DNA of 64,000 bases from Lentzea sp. NBRC 102530 (lineage in GTDB: Bacteria > Actinomycetota > Actinomycetes > Mycobacteriales > Pseudonocardiaceae), in contig NZ_BSTF01000006.1 of NCBI RefSeq assembly GCF_030269365.1, positions 248,001-312,000 on the forward strand, read 5' to 3'. Shown one piece after another: positions 15,460 through 24,665 of this stretch. The translations under genes and the position numbers were made by a program. The notes beneath the pieces are model-generated. The model was not told where the DNA came from. It worked only from the letters and a program-made list of their open reading frames with translations, and did no database searches. Numbering within the stretch: position 1 is the stretch's first letter; each line of letters begins with the position of its first letter.

Positions 15460-16001
15460 CACGCCACCTTCCCGAACAACGAGCCCAACCGCGGCACCCG
15501 AGCGGCGATCTCCGCCGGGTCAGCGAAATCCCAAGGCACACCGGCCGGCACCGGATCCGACGACAACCCGGCCGGCAACGCGTCCTCACCCACCACCTCA
15601 GCGGCCACGTAGGCGAGGCCTTCCCACTCCGGCCACTGCGCACCGCTCCACGCGTGCGTGCCACCACGCGCCGCCAACGCCCGGACCTCCGGCACACCGG
15701 CCAAGGCGTCCGGATCGGCGGCCACCGACTCGAACACCTCCCGGCCCAGACCGATCAGCCACGACTGGAAGTAGAAGAACGAGTCCGTGCCGCAGTACCC
15801 GCCGTGGACCACCGCGGCCGCGTGCCACAACGCCCACGTGTCGACCCGGCGCCGCACCTCGTCGAGCCGCACCGCGAACTCCACCACCTCGCGCGCAGGC
15901 AGCACGGCGAGAGCGGCGGCCAGCCACTCCTGCCGGGTGTCCCGATCGGAACCCTGCGCACAGGAGCCCTCGATCAGGACCCAGAACGCGTTCAGGTCCA
16001 T
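15459..16001 (-). CDS. DUF4240 domain-containing protein
   Basis: A 180-residue protein whose MDLNAFWVLIEGS start, WALWHAAAVVHGGYCGTDSFFYFQSWLIGLGREVFE middle and EGLAYVAAEVV segment match DUF4240, a family often found in actinobacteria and near WGR- or toxin-immunity-type genes; its function is unknown. ATG 16001 is seven bases from the minus-strand -10 TAGCGT (16014-16009), so leaderless. It heads an operon with the 108-residue protein. Confidence 0.85.
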   Translation of the reverse strand: MDLNAFWVLIEGSCAQGSDRDTRQEWLAAALAVLPAREVVEFAVRLDEVRRRVDTWALWHAAAVVHGGYCGTDSFFYFQSWLIGLGREVFESVAADPDALAGVPEVRALAARGGTHAWSGAQWPEWEGLAYVAAEVVGEDALPAGLSSDPVPAGVPWDFADPAEIAARVPRLGSLFGKVA

Positions 16002-16375
16002 GCCGCAGACGCTAGCGAGGGGGTCTGACAATTTTGGACGCCCCGGTGTCGCCGCAGGTCAGGGCGCCGGGAAGGAGCGGCGAAGGGGAGAAGCGGCAAG
16101 TGATGGGCAGGCCGACGGGGGAGCGCTGGTGACGAACGGCCACGGGGGATGGGGGCTGGGGGTGGTCTGGGTTGGAGCGCGCAGAGGCAGCAGGGGGACG
16201 GGCCACGCGCCGGAACGCAGGCGGGACAGCAACGCAGGCGGGGGCGGGAAGGCCGAAGAGGCTGGGCGAGCGCGGACGGCGGGCCGGGCGAGCGCGAGTC
16301 GGCGGGCCTGCCGAGACGCGGCACACGGTTATTGGGGCGAACGAAGTGGCGGGGGCTGACTATCCTTGAACCCAA
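16002..16375. other. 374-base intergenic region between DUF4240 and hrpA
   Basis: Contains the minus-strand -10 of the DUF4240 gene (TAGCGT, 16014-16009) and the plus-strand -10 of hrpA (TATCCT, 16361-16366, nine bases before ATG 16376). The rest is GC-rich without codon-like periodicity, strong inverted repeats or a convincing ribosome site; I see no gene in it. Confidence 0.6.
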
Positions 16376-19300
16376 ATGGACACCCCGCACGCTGAACTGC
16401 ACAAACGCCTGCCCGAGCTCATGCCGCGTGATCAACGCCGGCTCGCCAGGCGCCTCGACGGCGCACGCAAGGTCAAGGACCCGCTCGCGCGCAAGAAGAT
16501 CACCGAGGAGATCGCCGCCCAGATCGACGAGGCCGCGCTCAAGGTCGCGCTGCGCAGGGAGTCCGTCCCCAAGATCAGCTATCCCGCCGAACTGCCGGTC
16601 AGCCAGCGCAAGGACGACATCAAAGACCTGATCGCACAGCACCAGGTCGTGATCGTCGCCGGCGAGACGGGCTCGGGCAAGACCACCCAGCTGCCCAAGA
16701 TCTGCCTCGAACTCGGCCGCGGCGTCACCGGCCAGATCGGGCACACCCAGCCCCGCCGGATCGCCGCGCGCACGGTCGCGGAACGGGTCGCCGAGGAGCT
16801 CGGCACCAAGCTCGGTGACACGATCGGGTACAAGGTGCGGTTCACCGACCAGTCCGGTGACGACACGCTGGTCAAGCTCATGACCGACGGCATCCTGCTC
16901 GCCGAGATCCAGACCGACCGCACGCTGAGCCGCTACGACACGATCATCATCGACGAGGCGCACGAACGCAGCCTCAACGTCGACTTCCTGCTCGGCTACC
17001 TCAAGCAGCTGCTGCCGCAACGGCCCGACCTCAAGATCATCATCACGAGTGCCACGATCGACCCGCAGCGCTTCAGCCAGCACTTCGAGAACGCCCCGAT
17101 CATCGAGGTCTCCGGCCGCACCTACCCCGTCGAGACCCGCTACCGGCCGCTCGAGGAGGACGACGACCAGACCCAGGGCATCATCAACGCCGTCCACGAA
17201 CTGCAGGCCGAGGGCCCCGGCGACGTCCTGGTGTTCCTCTCCGGTGAACGCGAGATCCGCGACACCGCCGACGCCCTCAAAGCCGAAGACCTCAAAAACA
17301 CCGAGATCCTCCCGCTCTACGCCCGACTCAGCGTCGGCGAGCAGCACCGGGTGTTCCAGCGGCACACCGGCAGAAGGATCGTGCTCGCCACCAACGTCGC
17401 CGAGACCAGCCTCACCGTGCCGGGCATCAAGTACGTCGTCGACCCCGGCAACGCGCGCATCTCCCGCTACAGCCACCGCCTCAAGGTCCAGCGCCTGCCC
17501 ATCGAACCCATCAGCCAGGCGTCGGCGAACCAGCGCAAGGGCCGCTGCGGCCGCGTCAGCGAAGGCATCTGCATCCGCCTGTACTCCGAGGAGGACTTCG
17601 AGGCACGGCCGGAGTTCACCGACGCGGAGATCCTGCGCACCAACCTCGCCAGCGTCATCCTGCAGATGACCAACATCGGCCTCGGCGACGTCGCGAAGTT
17701 CCCGTTCATCGACCCGCCGGACTCCCGCAACATCAACGACGGCATCGGCCTGCTGCAGGAACTCGGCGCCATCAACGCCGCCGAGAAGAAGCTCACCCCC
17801 ACCGGCCGCAAGCTCGCCGCGCTGCCGGTCGACCCGCGCCTGGGCCGCATGGTGCTCGAAGCCGACACCACCGGCTGCCTCAAAGAGGTCATGATCATCG
17901 CCGCGGCGCTGTCCATCCAGGACCCCCGCGAACGCCCAGCCGACCAGCAGGAAGCCGCCACCCAGCAGCACGCGCGGTTCGTCGACTCCGAATCCGACTT
18001 CGTCACGTTCCTCAACCTCTGGCAGTACCTCAAGGAACAGCAGAAGGAACTGTCCGGCAACCAGTTCCGCAAGCGCTGCAAGGCCGAGTTCCTCAACTAC
18101 CTGCGCGTGCGCGAGTGGCAGGACATCTACCTGCAGCTGCGGCAGGTCGCCAAGCAGATCGGCATGCACGTCAACGACCAGCCCGGCGACCCCCGCAACA
18201 TCCACATCGCGCTGCTGTCGGGCCTGCTCAGCCACATCGGCGTCAAGGACGTCCTCAAGAAGCAGGCCCCCAACGAGAAACGCCGCCCCATGACGGAGTT
18301 CCTCGGCGCCCGCAACGCCAAGTTCGCGATCTTCCCCGGCTCGGCGCTGGCCAAGAAACCACCGCAGTGGGTGATGGCCGCCGAACTCGTCGAGACCAGC
18401 CGCCTGTGGGGCCGCATCGTCGCCAAGATCGAACCCGAGTGGGCCGAACGCCTCGGCGAGCACGTCGTCAAACGCCAGTACAGCGAACCGCACTGGGAGA
18501 CCAAACGCGGCTCCGTCGTGGCGCTGGAGAAGGTCACGCTCTACGGAGTGCCGATCGTCGCCGGCCGCAAGGTCAACTACGGCCGCATCGACCCCGAACT
18601 CTCGCGTGAGCTGTTCATCCGCCACGCCCTCGTGCAGGGCGAGTGGACCACCCACCACCGGTTCTTCCACACCAACCGGGCGATGCTCGAAGAAGTCGGC
18701 GAACTCGAGAACCGGGCACGACGCCGGGACATCGTCGTCGACGAGGAGACCCTGTTCGACTTCTACGACAAACGCGTCGCCCCCGAGGTCGTCTCCGCCC
18801 GGCACTTCGACTCGTGGTGGAAGAAGCAGAAGGACAAGAACCAGCTCACCTACACCTTGGACATGCTGGTCAACGAACGCGCCGACGTCACCCCCGACGC
18901 CTATCCCGACCAGTGGCGCCAGGGCGAGCTCACGCTGCCGCTGAGCTACCACTTCGAACCCGGCAGCCGCAACGACGGCGTCACCGTTCAGCTCCCGCTG
19001 CCCGCGCTCACCACCCTGGACGACGACGCGTTCTCCTGGCAGATCCCCGGCCTGCGCCACGACCTGGTCGTCGCGCTGATCCGCAGCCTGCCCAAGCAGA
19101 TCCGCCGCAACTTCGTGCCCGTCCCCGACGTCGCCACCGCCGTGCTCGCCCGCATCAAACCCGGCGACACCTCGCTGCTGGGCGGCGTCGAACGCGAACT
19201 CAAAGCCCTCACCGGCGTCACCGTGCACCGCGAGGACTGGCAGTTCGACGCCGTCCCCGACCACCTCAAGCTCACCTTCCAGGTCGTCGACGAGCACAAC

Positions 19301-20242
19301 CGCACCCTCGCCGAGGGCAAGGACATCGCCGCGCTCAAGGAGAAGCTGCGCGACGAGGTCCGCGAATCGCTGTCCCAGGCCGCCGGGCACCTCGAACGCA
19401 CCGGCCTCACCACCTGGGACTTCGACTCGCTGCCGCGCACCATCGAGCAACGCCAGTCCGGCATCACCGTCACCGCCTACCCGTCGCTGCTCGACCAGGG
19501 CGAGACCGTCGCGATCAAGGTCCTCGACACCCCGGGACGGCAGGCCCACGCCCACCGCCGCGGCGTGCGCAGGCTCCTGCTGCTCGGCATCAACTCACCC
19601 GTCAAGCACCTGCAACGCCACCTCGACAACGCCGCCAAACTCGCCCTCACGCGCAATCCGCACGGCGGCGTCGCGGCGCTGCTCGCGGACTGCATCATGG
19701 CCGCCGTCGACCGGCTCATGGGCGAGCCCGCCTGGGACGCCAAGGCCTACGCCGCGCAGCTCAAGAAGGTGCAGGCGGCGCTCAACGACACCACCTGGGT
19801 CGTCGTGCAGGAGGTCCGCAAGGTCCTGGAGGCCCACCACGAGGCGGAGTTGAAACTCGCCGGCCTCAAGGGCGCCCCCGACTCCGCCAACGACATCCGC
19901 GCACACCTCAACTCGCTGGTGTACAAGGGATTCGTCACCCACACCGGCTACGACCGGCTGCCGGACCTCGTCCGGTACCTCAAGGGTGTGTCGCGGCGCA
20001 TCGAGAAGCTGCCCGAGAACCCGCGCCGCGACCTCGACTGGACCGACAAGGTCCACCAGGTCCACGCCGAGTACCGGGACCTGCGCTCCCAGACCCCGCC
20101 CGACGAACCCGCGCCCGAGCTCGACGAGATCCGGTGGATGATCGAGGAACTGCGGCTGTCCTACTTCGCGCAGACCATCAAGACCCGCTACACCGTCAGC
20201 GACAAGCGCATCTTCAAAGCGCTCGACGCCGTGCCGTTGTAG
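16376..20242 (+). CDS. hrpA: ATP-dependent RNA helicase HrpA
   Basis: A 1288-residue DEAH-box helicase of full HrpA length. Motif I GETGSGKTTQLPK, motif II IIIDEAHERSLN, motif III TSATID and motif VI QRKGRCGRVSEGICIRLY are all present in the first ~450 residues, followed by winged-helix/ratchet (HA2), OB-fold and the long HrpA-specific C-terminal domain (DUF3418-like). It remodels RNA, in other bacteria at the ribosome and during mRNA processing. ATG 16376 is nine bases from TATCCT (16361-16366). A long antisense open frame over its 5' two-thirds is a GC artefact. Confidence 0.97.
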   Translation: MDTPHAELHKRLPELMPRDQRRLARRLDGARKVKDPLARKKITEEIAAQIDEAALKVALRRESVPKISYPAELPVSQRKDDIKDLIAQHQVVIVAGETGSGKTTQLPKICLELGRGVTGQIGHTQPRRIAARTVAERVAEELGTKLGDTIGYKVRFTDQSGDDTLVKLMTDGILLAEIQTDRTLSRYDTIIIDEAHERSLNVDFLLGYLKQLLPQRPDLKIIITSATIDPQRFSQHFENAPIIEVSGRTYPVETRYRPLEEDDDQTQGIINAVHELQAEGPGDVLVFLSGEREIRDTADALKAEDLKNTEILPLYARLSVGEQHRVFQRHTGRRIVLATNVAETSLTVPGIKYVVDPGNARISRYSHRLKVQRLPIEPISQASANQRKGRCGRVSEGICIRLYSEEDFEARPEFTDAEILRTNLASVILQMTNIGLGDVAKFPFIDPPDSRNINDGIGLLQELGAINAAEKKLTPTGRKLAALPVDPRLGRMVLEADTTGCLKEVMIIAAALSIQDPRERPADQQEAATQQHARFVDSESDFVTFLNLWQYLKEQQKELSGNQFRKRCKAEFLNYLRVREWQDIYLQLRQVAKQIGMHVNDQPGDPRNIHIALLSGLLSHIGVKDVLKKQAPNEKRRPMTEFLGARNAKFAIFPGSALAKKPPQWVMAAELVETSRLWGRIVAKIEPEWAERLGEHVVKRQYSEPHWETKRGSVVALEKVTLYGVPIVAGRKVNYGRIDPELSRELFIRHALVQGEWTTHHRFFHTNRAMLEEVGELENRARRRDIVVDEETLFDFYDKRVAPEVVSARHFDSWWKKQKDKNQLTYTLDMLVNERADVTPDAYPDQWRQGELTLPLSYHFEPGSRNDGVTVQLPLPALTTLDDDAFSWQIPGLRHDLVVALIRSLPKQIRRNFVPVPDVATAVLARIKPGDTSLLGGVERELKALTGVTVHREDWQFDAVPDHLKLTFQVVDEHNRTLAEGKDIAALKEKLRDEVRESLSQAAGHLERTGLTTWDFDSLPRTIEQRQSGITVTAYPSLLDQGETVAIKVLDTPGRQAHAHRRGVRRLLLLGINSPVKHLQRHLDNAAKLALTRNPHGGVAALLADCIMAAVDRLMGEPAWDAKAYAAQLKKVQAALNDTTWVVVQEVRKVLEAHHEAELKLAGLKGAPDSANDIRAHLNSLVYKGFVTHTGYDRLPDLVRYLKGVSRRIEKLPENPRRDLDWTDKVHQVHAEYRDLRSQTPPDEPAPELDEIRWMIEELRLSYFAQTIKTRYTVSDKRIFKALDAVPL

Positions 20243-20258
20243 GCCGCTACCGTGGGAC

Positions 20259-20798
20259 ATGCACTTTCCTGGGGATTCCACCTGGCAGGTGTCCAGCGGC
20301 AGCGCGGACACCTTCGTGCTCTACGTCCGTGACGCGCTCGGCGTCAGCACCCCCACCGCCGCCGCCATCCCACCCCTGACCCCGCCCGTCGACCGCCTGC
20401 ACGACGTGTACGTGCCGGAGACGTTCGGGTCGGGGTGGGACCGGTGGTGGAGCGAGTCGCTCATCACCGGCGGCGGAGGCAGACCGCCCGTCGGCGTGCC
20501 CGAACACCTGCGCGAGGCCCACCGGCGGTGGCGGCCCGACCACACCTCACCCGAGCAGACCCGGCAACGCGACGAGGCCCGCGCCGAGCTGTCCGCGCTG
20601 CTGCAGGAGATCGTCGAGCAGCTCACCACCGAACTCGGTCACCCGCCCGTGTTCACCCTCAACCTCGTCGAGATCCCCGTGCGAGGCCAGTTCTGGCGGC
20701 GCGTCAACACCACCACCGCCCTGGTCTCCGACGAGCTCAAGGCGTCGCGCAACCTCATCGCGCCCCTGGAAACCGTGCTGCGAGAACTTGCCCGATGA
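20259..20798 (+). CDS. hypothetical protein
   Basis: A 179-residue protein not recognised. It starts MHFPGDSTWQVSSGSADTFVLYVRD and contains VYVPETFGSGWDRWWSESLITG, a charged helical stretch, then PPVFTLNLVEIPVRGQFWRRV. No signal peptide. ATG 20259 is five bases after a TACCGT -10 (20248-20253), the leaderless pattern, and the gene begins 16 bases after the hrpA stop, so it can be transcribed both with hrpA and from its own promoter. Confidence 0.72.
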   Translation: MHFPGDSTWQVSSGSADTFVLYVRDALGVSTPTAAAIPPLTPPVDRLHDVYVPETFGSGWDRWWSESLITGGGGRPPVGVPEHLREAHRRWRPDHTSPEQTRQRDEARAELSALLQEIVEQLTTELGHPPVFTLNLVEIPVRGQFWRRVNTTTALVSDELKASRNLIAPLETVLRELAR

Positions 20799-20840
20799 CG
20801 AGTTTTATGGCTCCGGACCAGGTCAAATACGGTCAGGACC

Positions 20841-22250
20841 ATGGACACCACGCACGCCCTCATCGCCGCCCTGCGCGCCGGTGACGTCACCTCCGAGCAG
20901 CTGACCGACGAGGCGATCGCCCGGATCGAACGCGACGACCACGTCGTCAACGCGATCTGCGTGCCCGACTTCGACCGCGCACGGGCCGCGGCACGCCACG
21001 CCGACCAGGCGCGTGCCCGCGGCGAGGACCGGCCACTGCTCGGCATCCCCGTGACCGTCAAGGAGAGCTACGACATCGCCGGACTGCCCACCACCTGGGG
21101 CATGCCCGAGCACCGCGACCGCCACCCCGCCGAAGACGCCGTTCAGGTCACCAGGCTCAAGCAGGCAGGCGCCGTGATCCTCGGCAAGACCAACGTCCCC
21201 CTGGGACTGCAGGACATACAGACCTTCAACGAACTCCACGGCACCACCCGAAACCCGTGGAACCCCGACCGCACCCCGGGCGGCTCCTCCGGCGGATCCG
21301 CAGCGGCCCTGGCAGCAGGGTTCGGCGCGCTGTCCCTCGGCTCCGACCTCGGCGGCTCCCTGCGCACCCCCGCCCACTTCTGCGGCGTCCACGCCCACAA
21401 ACCCACCATCGGAATCGCCGCCACCCGAGGCATGGGCGCACCGCCCGCGCCCGCGTCACCGGCCGAGCACGACCTCGCCGTCGTCGGCCCCATGGCCCGC
21501 AGCGCCCGCGACCTCACGCTCCTGCTCGACGTCATGGCCGGACCCGACCCGCTCACGCACGGCAAGGCGTACGCGCTGACGCTGCCGCCACCCCGTCACG
21601 CCCGGATCAGCGACTTCCGCATCCTGGTCCTCGACGAGCACCCGCTCGTCCCGACCTCCGCGGCCGTGCACGCGGCCGTGCACAAGGTGGCGGAAGCACT
21701 CACGAACGGTGGCGCCCGCGTCGACCGGCACAGCCCGCTGCTGCCCGACCTGACCGAAGCCGCGACCACCTACCTGCGGCTGCTGTTCGCCGGGTCGGTC
21801 GCACGGTTCCGCATCGACGAGGAGCAGCTGCGCGAGACGCAGCTCAGCCACCACGACTGGCTCGCCCTGCACGCCCGCCGCGAACTCCACCGGCACGGCT
21901 GGCGGCAGTTCTTCGCCGGCTACGACGTCGTCCTCTGCCCGATCACGCCCACCCCGGCGTTCCCGCACGACCACGACCCCGACGTGATGCGGCGTCGCAT
22001 CGACATCGACGGCGACCAGCGCCCCTACTTCGACCAGCTCGTCTGGGCGGGCCTCGCCACCATGCCCGGCCTGCCCGCCACCGCCATCCCCACCGGCCCG
22101 GCCGACGGCCTACCGGTCGGCGTGCAGCTCATCGGACCGATGTTCGAGGACCGCACCCCGCTGAAACTCGCCGAACTGCTCGAACACGAGATCGGCGGCT
22201 TCCACGCACCTCAGCCGCGCTCGGCCAGCAACGCCTCACCCGTGCGGTAG
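20841..22250 (+). CDS. amidase (amidase signature family)
   Basis: A 469-residue amidase signature enzyme that hydrolyses C-N amide bonds. The Ser-cisSer-Lys triad is visible: Lys in GIPVTVKESYDIAG, cis-Ser in PGGSSGGSAAALAAG and the nucleophilic Ser in GSDLGGSLRTPAHFCG. ATG 20841 follows a TACGGT -10 by seven bases (leaderless). It ends inside the 3' part of the convergent HxlR gene (about 40 bases overlap). Not GatA, since no gatB or gatC is adjacent; the substrate is unknown. Confidence 0.93.
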   Translation: MDTTHALIAALRAGDVTSEQLTDEAIARIERDDHVVNAICVPDFDRARAAARHADQARARGEDRPLLGIPVTVKESYDIAGLPTTWGMPEHRDRHPAEDAVQVTRLKQAGAVILGKTNVPLGLQDIQTFNELHGTTRNPWNPDRTPGGSSGGSAAALAAGFGALSLGSDLGGSLRTPAHFCGVHAHKPTIGIAATRGMGAPPAPASPAEHDLAVVGPMARSARDLTLLLDVMAGPDPLTHGKAYALTLPPPRHARISDFRILVLDEHPLVPTSAAVHAAVHKVAEALTNGGARVDRHSPLLPDLTEAATTYLRLLFAGSVARFRIDEEQLRETQLSHHDWLALHARRELHRHGWRQFFAGYDVVLCPITPTPAFPHDHDPDVMRRRIDIDGDQRPYFDQLVWAGLATMPGLPATAIPTGPADGLPVGVQLIGPMFEDRTPLKLAELLEHEIGGFHAPQPRSASNASPVR

Positions 22251-22537
22251 AGCTGCACCAGCAACGGCCGCAACAACAGCCCGGCGGCCGTCAGCGAGTA
22301 CGTCGTGCGCACCGGGAAACCGGGGGAGCGGTGGCACGACACCAACCCCTGTGCCACCAACGACTCCAGGCGTTCGGTCAGCACCTTCGCGCTCAACGAC
22401 GGCAACCCCGCCCGCAACGCCGAGAACGACTTCGGCCCGTGCATCAGATCGCGCACCACCAGCGTCGCCCACCGGCCGCTGATCGCCGCCAGCGCCACCT
22501 CCACCGGGCACTCGGCACTCGGGCGGTCCCACGTCAC
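22211..22537 (-). CDS. HxlR-family winged-helix regulator
   Basis: A 108-residue HxlR (DUF24) transcriptional regulator: CPVEVALAAISGRWATLVVRDLMHGPKSFSALRAGLPSLSAKVLTERL is the recognition domain, followed by the wing (RTTYSLTAAG). The conserved Cys at the N-terminus (AECPVE) can be a redox sensor in this family. Start is taken as GTG 22537; GTG 22552 is an alternative, and the true start is uncertain because no ribosome site is seen. It is divergent from the SnoaL-like gene at 22577, the likely target. Confidence 0.85.
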   Translation of the reverse strand: MTWDRPSAECPVEVALAAISGRWATLVVRDLMHGPKSFSALRAGLPSLSAKVLTERLESLVAQGLVSCHRSPGFPVRTTYSLTAAGLLLRPLLVQLYRTGEALLAERG

Positions 22538-22548
22538 CGTTTGGTGAC
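22533..22548. promoter_or_regulatory. inverted repeat between HxlR and SnoaL-like genes
   Basis: GTCACC (22533-22538) and GGTGAC (22543-22548) form a 6-bp inverted repeat with a four-base spacer, in the short region between the divergent HxlR and SnoaL-like genes. It overlaps the presumed HxlR start and is a candidate autoregulatory operator. Confidence 0.4.
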
Positions 22549-22576
22549 CCACGGAAGCGAACGCAACGCTGTCGGC

Positions 22577-22936
22577 ATGCACCCCTCCAGTGTCGCCCAC
22601 GCCTTCGCCGCAGCCTTCAACTCCCGCGACCCGGACGCCGTCGACGCCGTCTACGAACCCGGCGGCCTGTTCGTCCCCGCACCCGGCCTCACCGTCACCG
22701 GAACCGCCCGCCGCGACGCCAACCAGCGGTTCCTCGCCGCGGGACTGCCCATCGACATCAGGCCCAGGCACGTCTACGAACACGACGGCATCGCGTTGCT
22801 GATCGTCGACTGGAGCATCGGCGAGATCGAGGGCACCGCCACCGACGTCGCCCGCAGGGGCGCGGACGGCCGGTGGCGGTACGTGATCGACAACCCCTTC
22901 GGCACTAGCCGGGCGGCTCCAGAGCCCCGGTCATGA
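22577..22936 (+). CDS. SnoaL-like / NTF2-fold protein
   Basis: A 119-residue NTF2-like protein: FAAAFNSRDPDAVDAVYEPGGLFVPAPG at the N-terminus and RRGADGRWRYVIDNPFG at the end, as in DUF4440/SnoaL-like families. Start ATG 22577 has no Shine-Dalgarno; AACGCT six bases upstream could be a -10. It is divergent from the HxlR regulator and its last 32 bases overlap the convergent ABC-transporter gene. Role unknown, likely a stress or detoxification protein. Confidence 0.82.
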   Translation: MHPSSVAHAFAAAFNSRDPDAVDAVYEPGGLFVPAPGLTVTGTARRDANQRFLAAGLPIDIRPRHVYEHDGIALLIVDWSIGEIEGTATDVARRGADGRWRYVIDNPFGTSRAAPEPRS

Positions 22937-23666
22937 TCGCCACCGCGTCCGACATCGACACCTGAGCGGGGTCGACGACGGCGATGCGGCGGCCCAGCCG
23001 CTGGATGTGGATGCGATCGGCCACCTCGAACACGTGCGGCATGTTGTGGCTGATCAGGATCACCGGCAGACCCCGTTCCCGCACCTGCAGGACCAGGTCC
23101 AGCACCGCGCGGGACTCCCGCACCCCCAGGGCCGCCGTCGGCTCGTCCAGGATCACCACCCGGCTGCCGAACGCCGCCGCCCGCGCCACCGCCACCGCCT
23201 GGCGCTGACCACCCGACAACGTCTCCACGGCCTGGCCGGGGTGCTGGATCGTCATGATGCCCAGCGCGTCGAGCTGCCGGCGCGCCTCCTCCCGCATGCC
23301 CGCGCGGTCGAGCATCCGGAACACCGACCCCAGCACGCCCTTGCGGCGCCGTTCCCGGCCGAGGAACAGGTTCGCGGCGATGTCGAGCGACGGTGCCACC
23401 GCCAGCGACTGGTGCACCGTCTCGATCCCGGCCCGCCGCGCGTCCAGCGGCGTCGAGAACGACACCGGCTCGCCGTCGAGGAAGATCTCGCCCTCGTCCG
23501 GCACCACCGCCCCCGACAACGCCTTGATCAGCGACGACTTGCCCGCGCCGTTGTCACCGATCACCGCCAGGATCTCGCCCGGCAGCAACTCCAGGTCGGA
23601 CCCCGCCAGCGCGGTCACCCGGCCGTAGCGCTTGACCAGGCCCGACGCCCTCAGCACCGCCGTCAT
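22905..23666 (-). CDS. sugar ABC transporter ATP-binding protein (single-domain, CUT2)
   Basis: A 253-residue ATPase with one nucleotide-binding domain: Walker A GDNGAGKSSLIKAL, Q-loop region IETVHQSLAVAPSLDIAANLFLGRE, signature ETLSGGQRQAVAVARA, Walker B VVILDEPTAALG and switch His in ILISHNMPHVFEVADR. The single-domain form, unlike two-domain RbsA, is that of FrcA-type fructose transporters. It overlaps the permease stop by four bases (ATGA) and is the last gene of the transporter operon. Confidence 0.94.
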   Translation of the reverse strand: MTAVLRASGLVKRYGRVTALAGSDLELLPGEILAVIGDNGAGKSSLIKALSGAVVPDEGEIFLDGEPVSFSTPLDARRAGIETVHQSLAVAPSLDIAANLFLGRERRRKGVLGSVFRMLDRAGMREEARRQLDALGIMTIQHPGQAVETLSGGQRQAVAVARAAAFGSRVVILDEPTAALGVRESRAVLDLVLQVRERGLPVILISHNMPHVFEVADRIHIQRLGRRIAVVDPAQVSMSDAVAIMTGALEPPG

Positions 23667-24661
23667 GACCTGACCTTCCTGATCCACTGGTCCAGCGACA
23701 CCGCCACGATGATCAACACCCCGACCGCCATCGTCTGCCACAGCACGTCCACCCCGGCCAGCGCGAGGCCGTTGCGGAACACCCCGACGATCAACGCGCC
23801 GATCAGCGACCCCACCACCGCGCCGCGGCCGCCGAACAACGACGTCCCGCCGATCACCACCGCCGTGATGGAGTCCAGGTTGTCGGTCTGCCCGGCCTGC
23901 GGGCTCGCCGACGCGATCCGGCCGATCAACGTCCACGCCGCCAGCGCGTAGATCAGCCCCGCCGTCGCGTACACGCTCAACAGCACCCGCGTCGTGCGGA
24001 TACCGGACAGCCGTGCCGCCTCGACGTCGTCACCGGTCGCGTACACGTGCCGGCCCCACGCGGTGTTCTTCAGCACGAACGCCATCGCGCCCACCAGCAG
24101 CACGAGCATCACCGAGCCGTAGGTGACCCGCGTGCCGAACACCGTGAACGTCTGACCCGTCCACAGCAGCAACGACGGCATGTCCGTGCCGCGGATCGTC
24201 GCACTGCCCGAGTACCAGAGGTTCAGCGCGAAGAACACGTTCAACGTGCCCAGCGTGACGATGAACGGCGGCAGCTTCAGCCGCGTCACCAGCACCCCGT
24301 TGAGCACCCCGCACAGCGTGCCCACGACGAACCCCAGCAGCAGCGCGGGCAACCCCGGCAGCCCGGTCTCCGCCGCGACCTTCGCCATCACGATCGAGGT
24401 CAGCACCATGATCGCTCCGCACGACAGGTCGATGCCCGCCGTCAGGATCACGATCGTCTGCCCCACGGCGAGCGTGCCCACCACCGCCACCTGCTGCAGG
24501 ATCAGCGAGATGTTGCCCGGCGTCAGGAACCGCTCCGACAGCACCGCGAACACGACCACCGCCACCAGCAGCACCACCGCCGGCCCGATCGTCGCCTGCG
24601 CGTGCAGCAGGTGCTGAAGACGCGTCAGCGGCGACCGTTCCCGGGACTCCACCACGGCCAT
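23663..24661 (-). CDS. sugar ABC transporter permease (CUT2)
   Basis: A 332-residue membrane protein of the ribose/fructose permease family (BPD_transp_2), about ten hydrophobic helices. The family signature GQTIVILTAGIDLSCGAIMVLTS is near the N-terminal third and AVVIGGTSLFGGRGAVVGSLIGALI in the C-terminal part. Start ATG 24661, four bases after the binding-protein stop, so translated together with it. Partner of the ATPase downstream. Confidence 0.95.
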   Translation of the reverse strand: MAVVESRERSPLTRLQHLLHAQATIGPAVVLLVAVVVFAVLSERFLTPGNISLILQQVAVVGTLAVGQTIVILTAGIDLSCGAIMVLTSIVMAKVAAETGLPGLPALLLGFVVGTLCGVLNGVLVTRLKLPPFIVTLGTLNVFFALNLWYSGSATIRGTDMPSLLLWTGQTFTVFGTRVTYGSVMLVLLVGAMAFVLKNTAWGRHVYATGDDVEAARLSGIRTTRVLLSVYATAGLIYALAAWTLIGRIASASPQAGQTDNLDSITAVVIGGTSLFGGRGAVVGSLIGALIVGVFRNGLALAGVDVLWQTMAVGVLIIVAVSLDQWIRKVRS

Positions 24662-24665
24662 GCGA

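Noticed and set aside
10012..16001. Genomic island carried by the integrase
   Set aside because: No direct repeats, tRNA end, phage or plasmid genes and no change in GC content; neighbouring genes are ordinary chromosomal types.
15992..19555. A 1187-codon open frame antisense to hrpA
   Set aside because: Translation is Val/Gly/Leu/Asp-biased low-complexity protein without motifs; it mirrors hrpA codon usage (C-rich third positions leave the complement open). Same explanation for the long antisense frames over the subtilase (60523-63819), the SNF2 gene (37471-39765) and 46385-48508.
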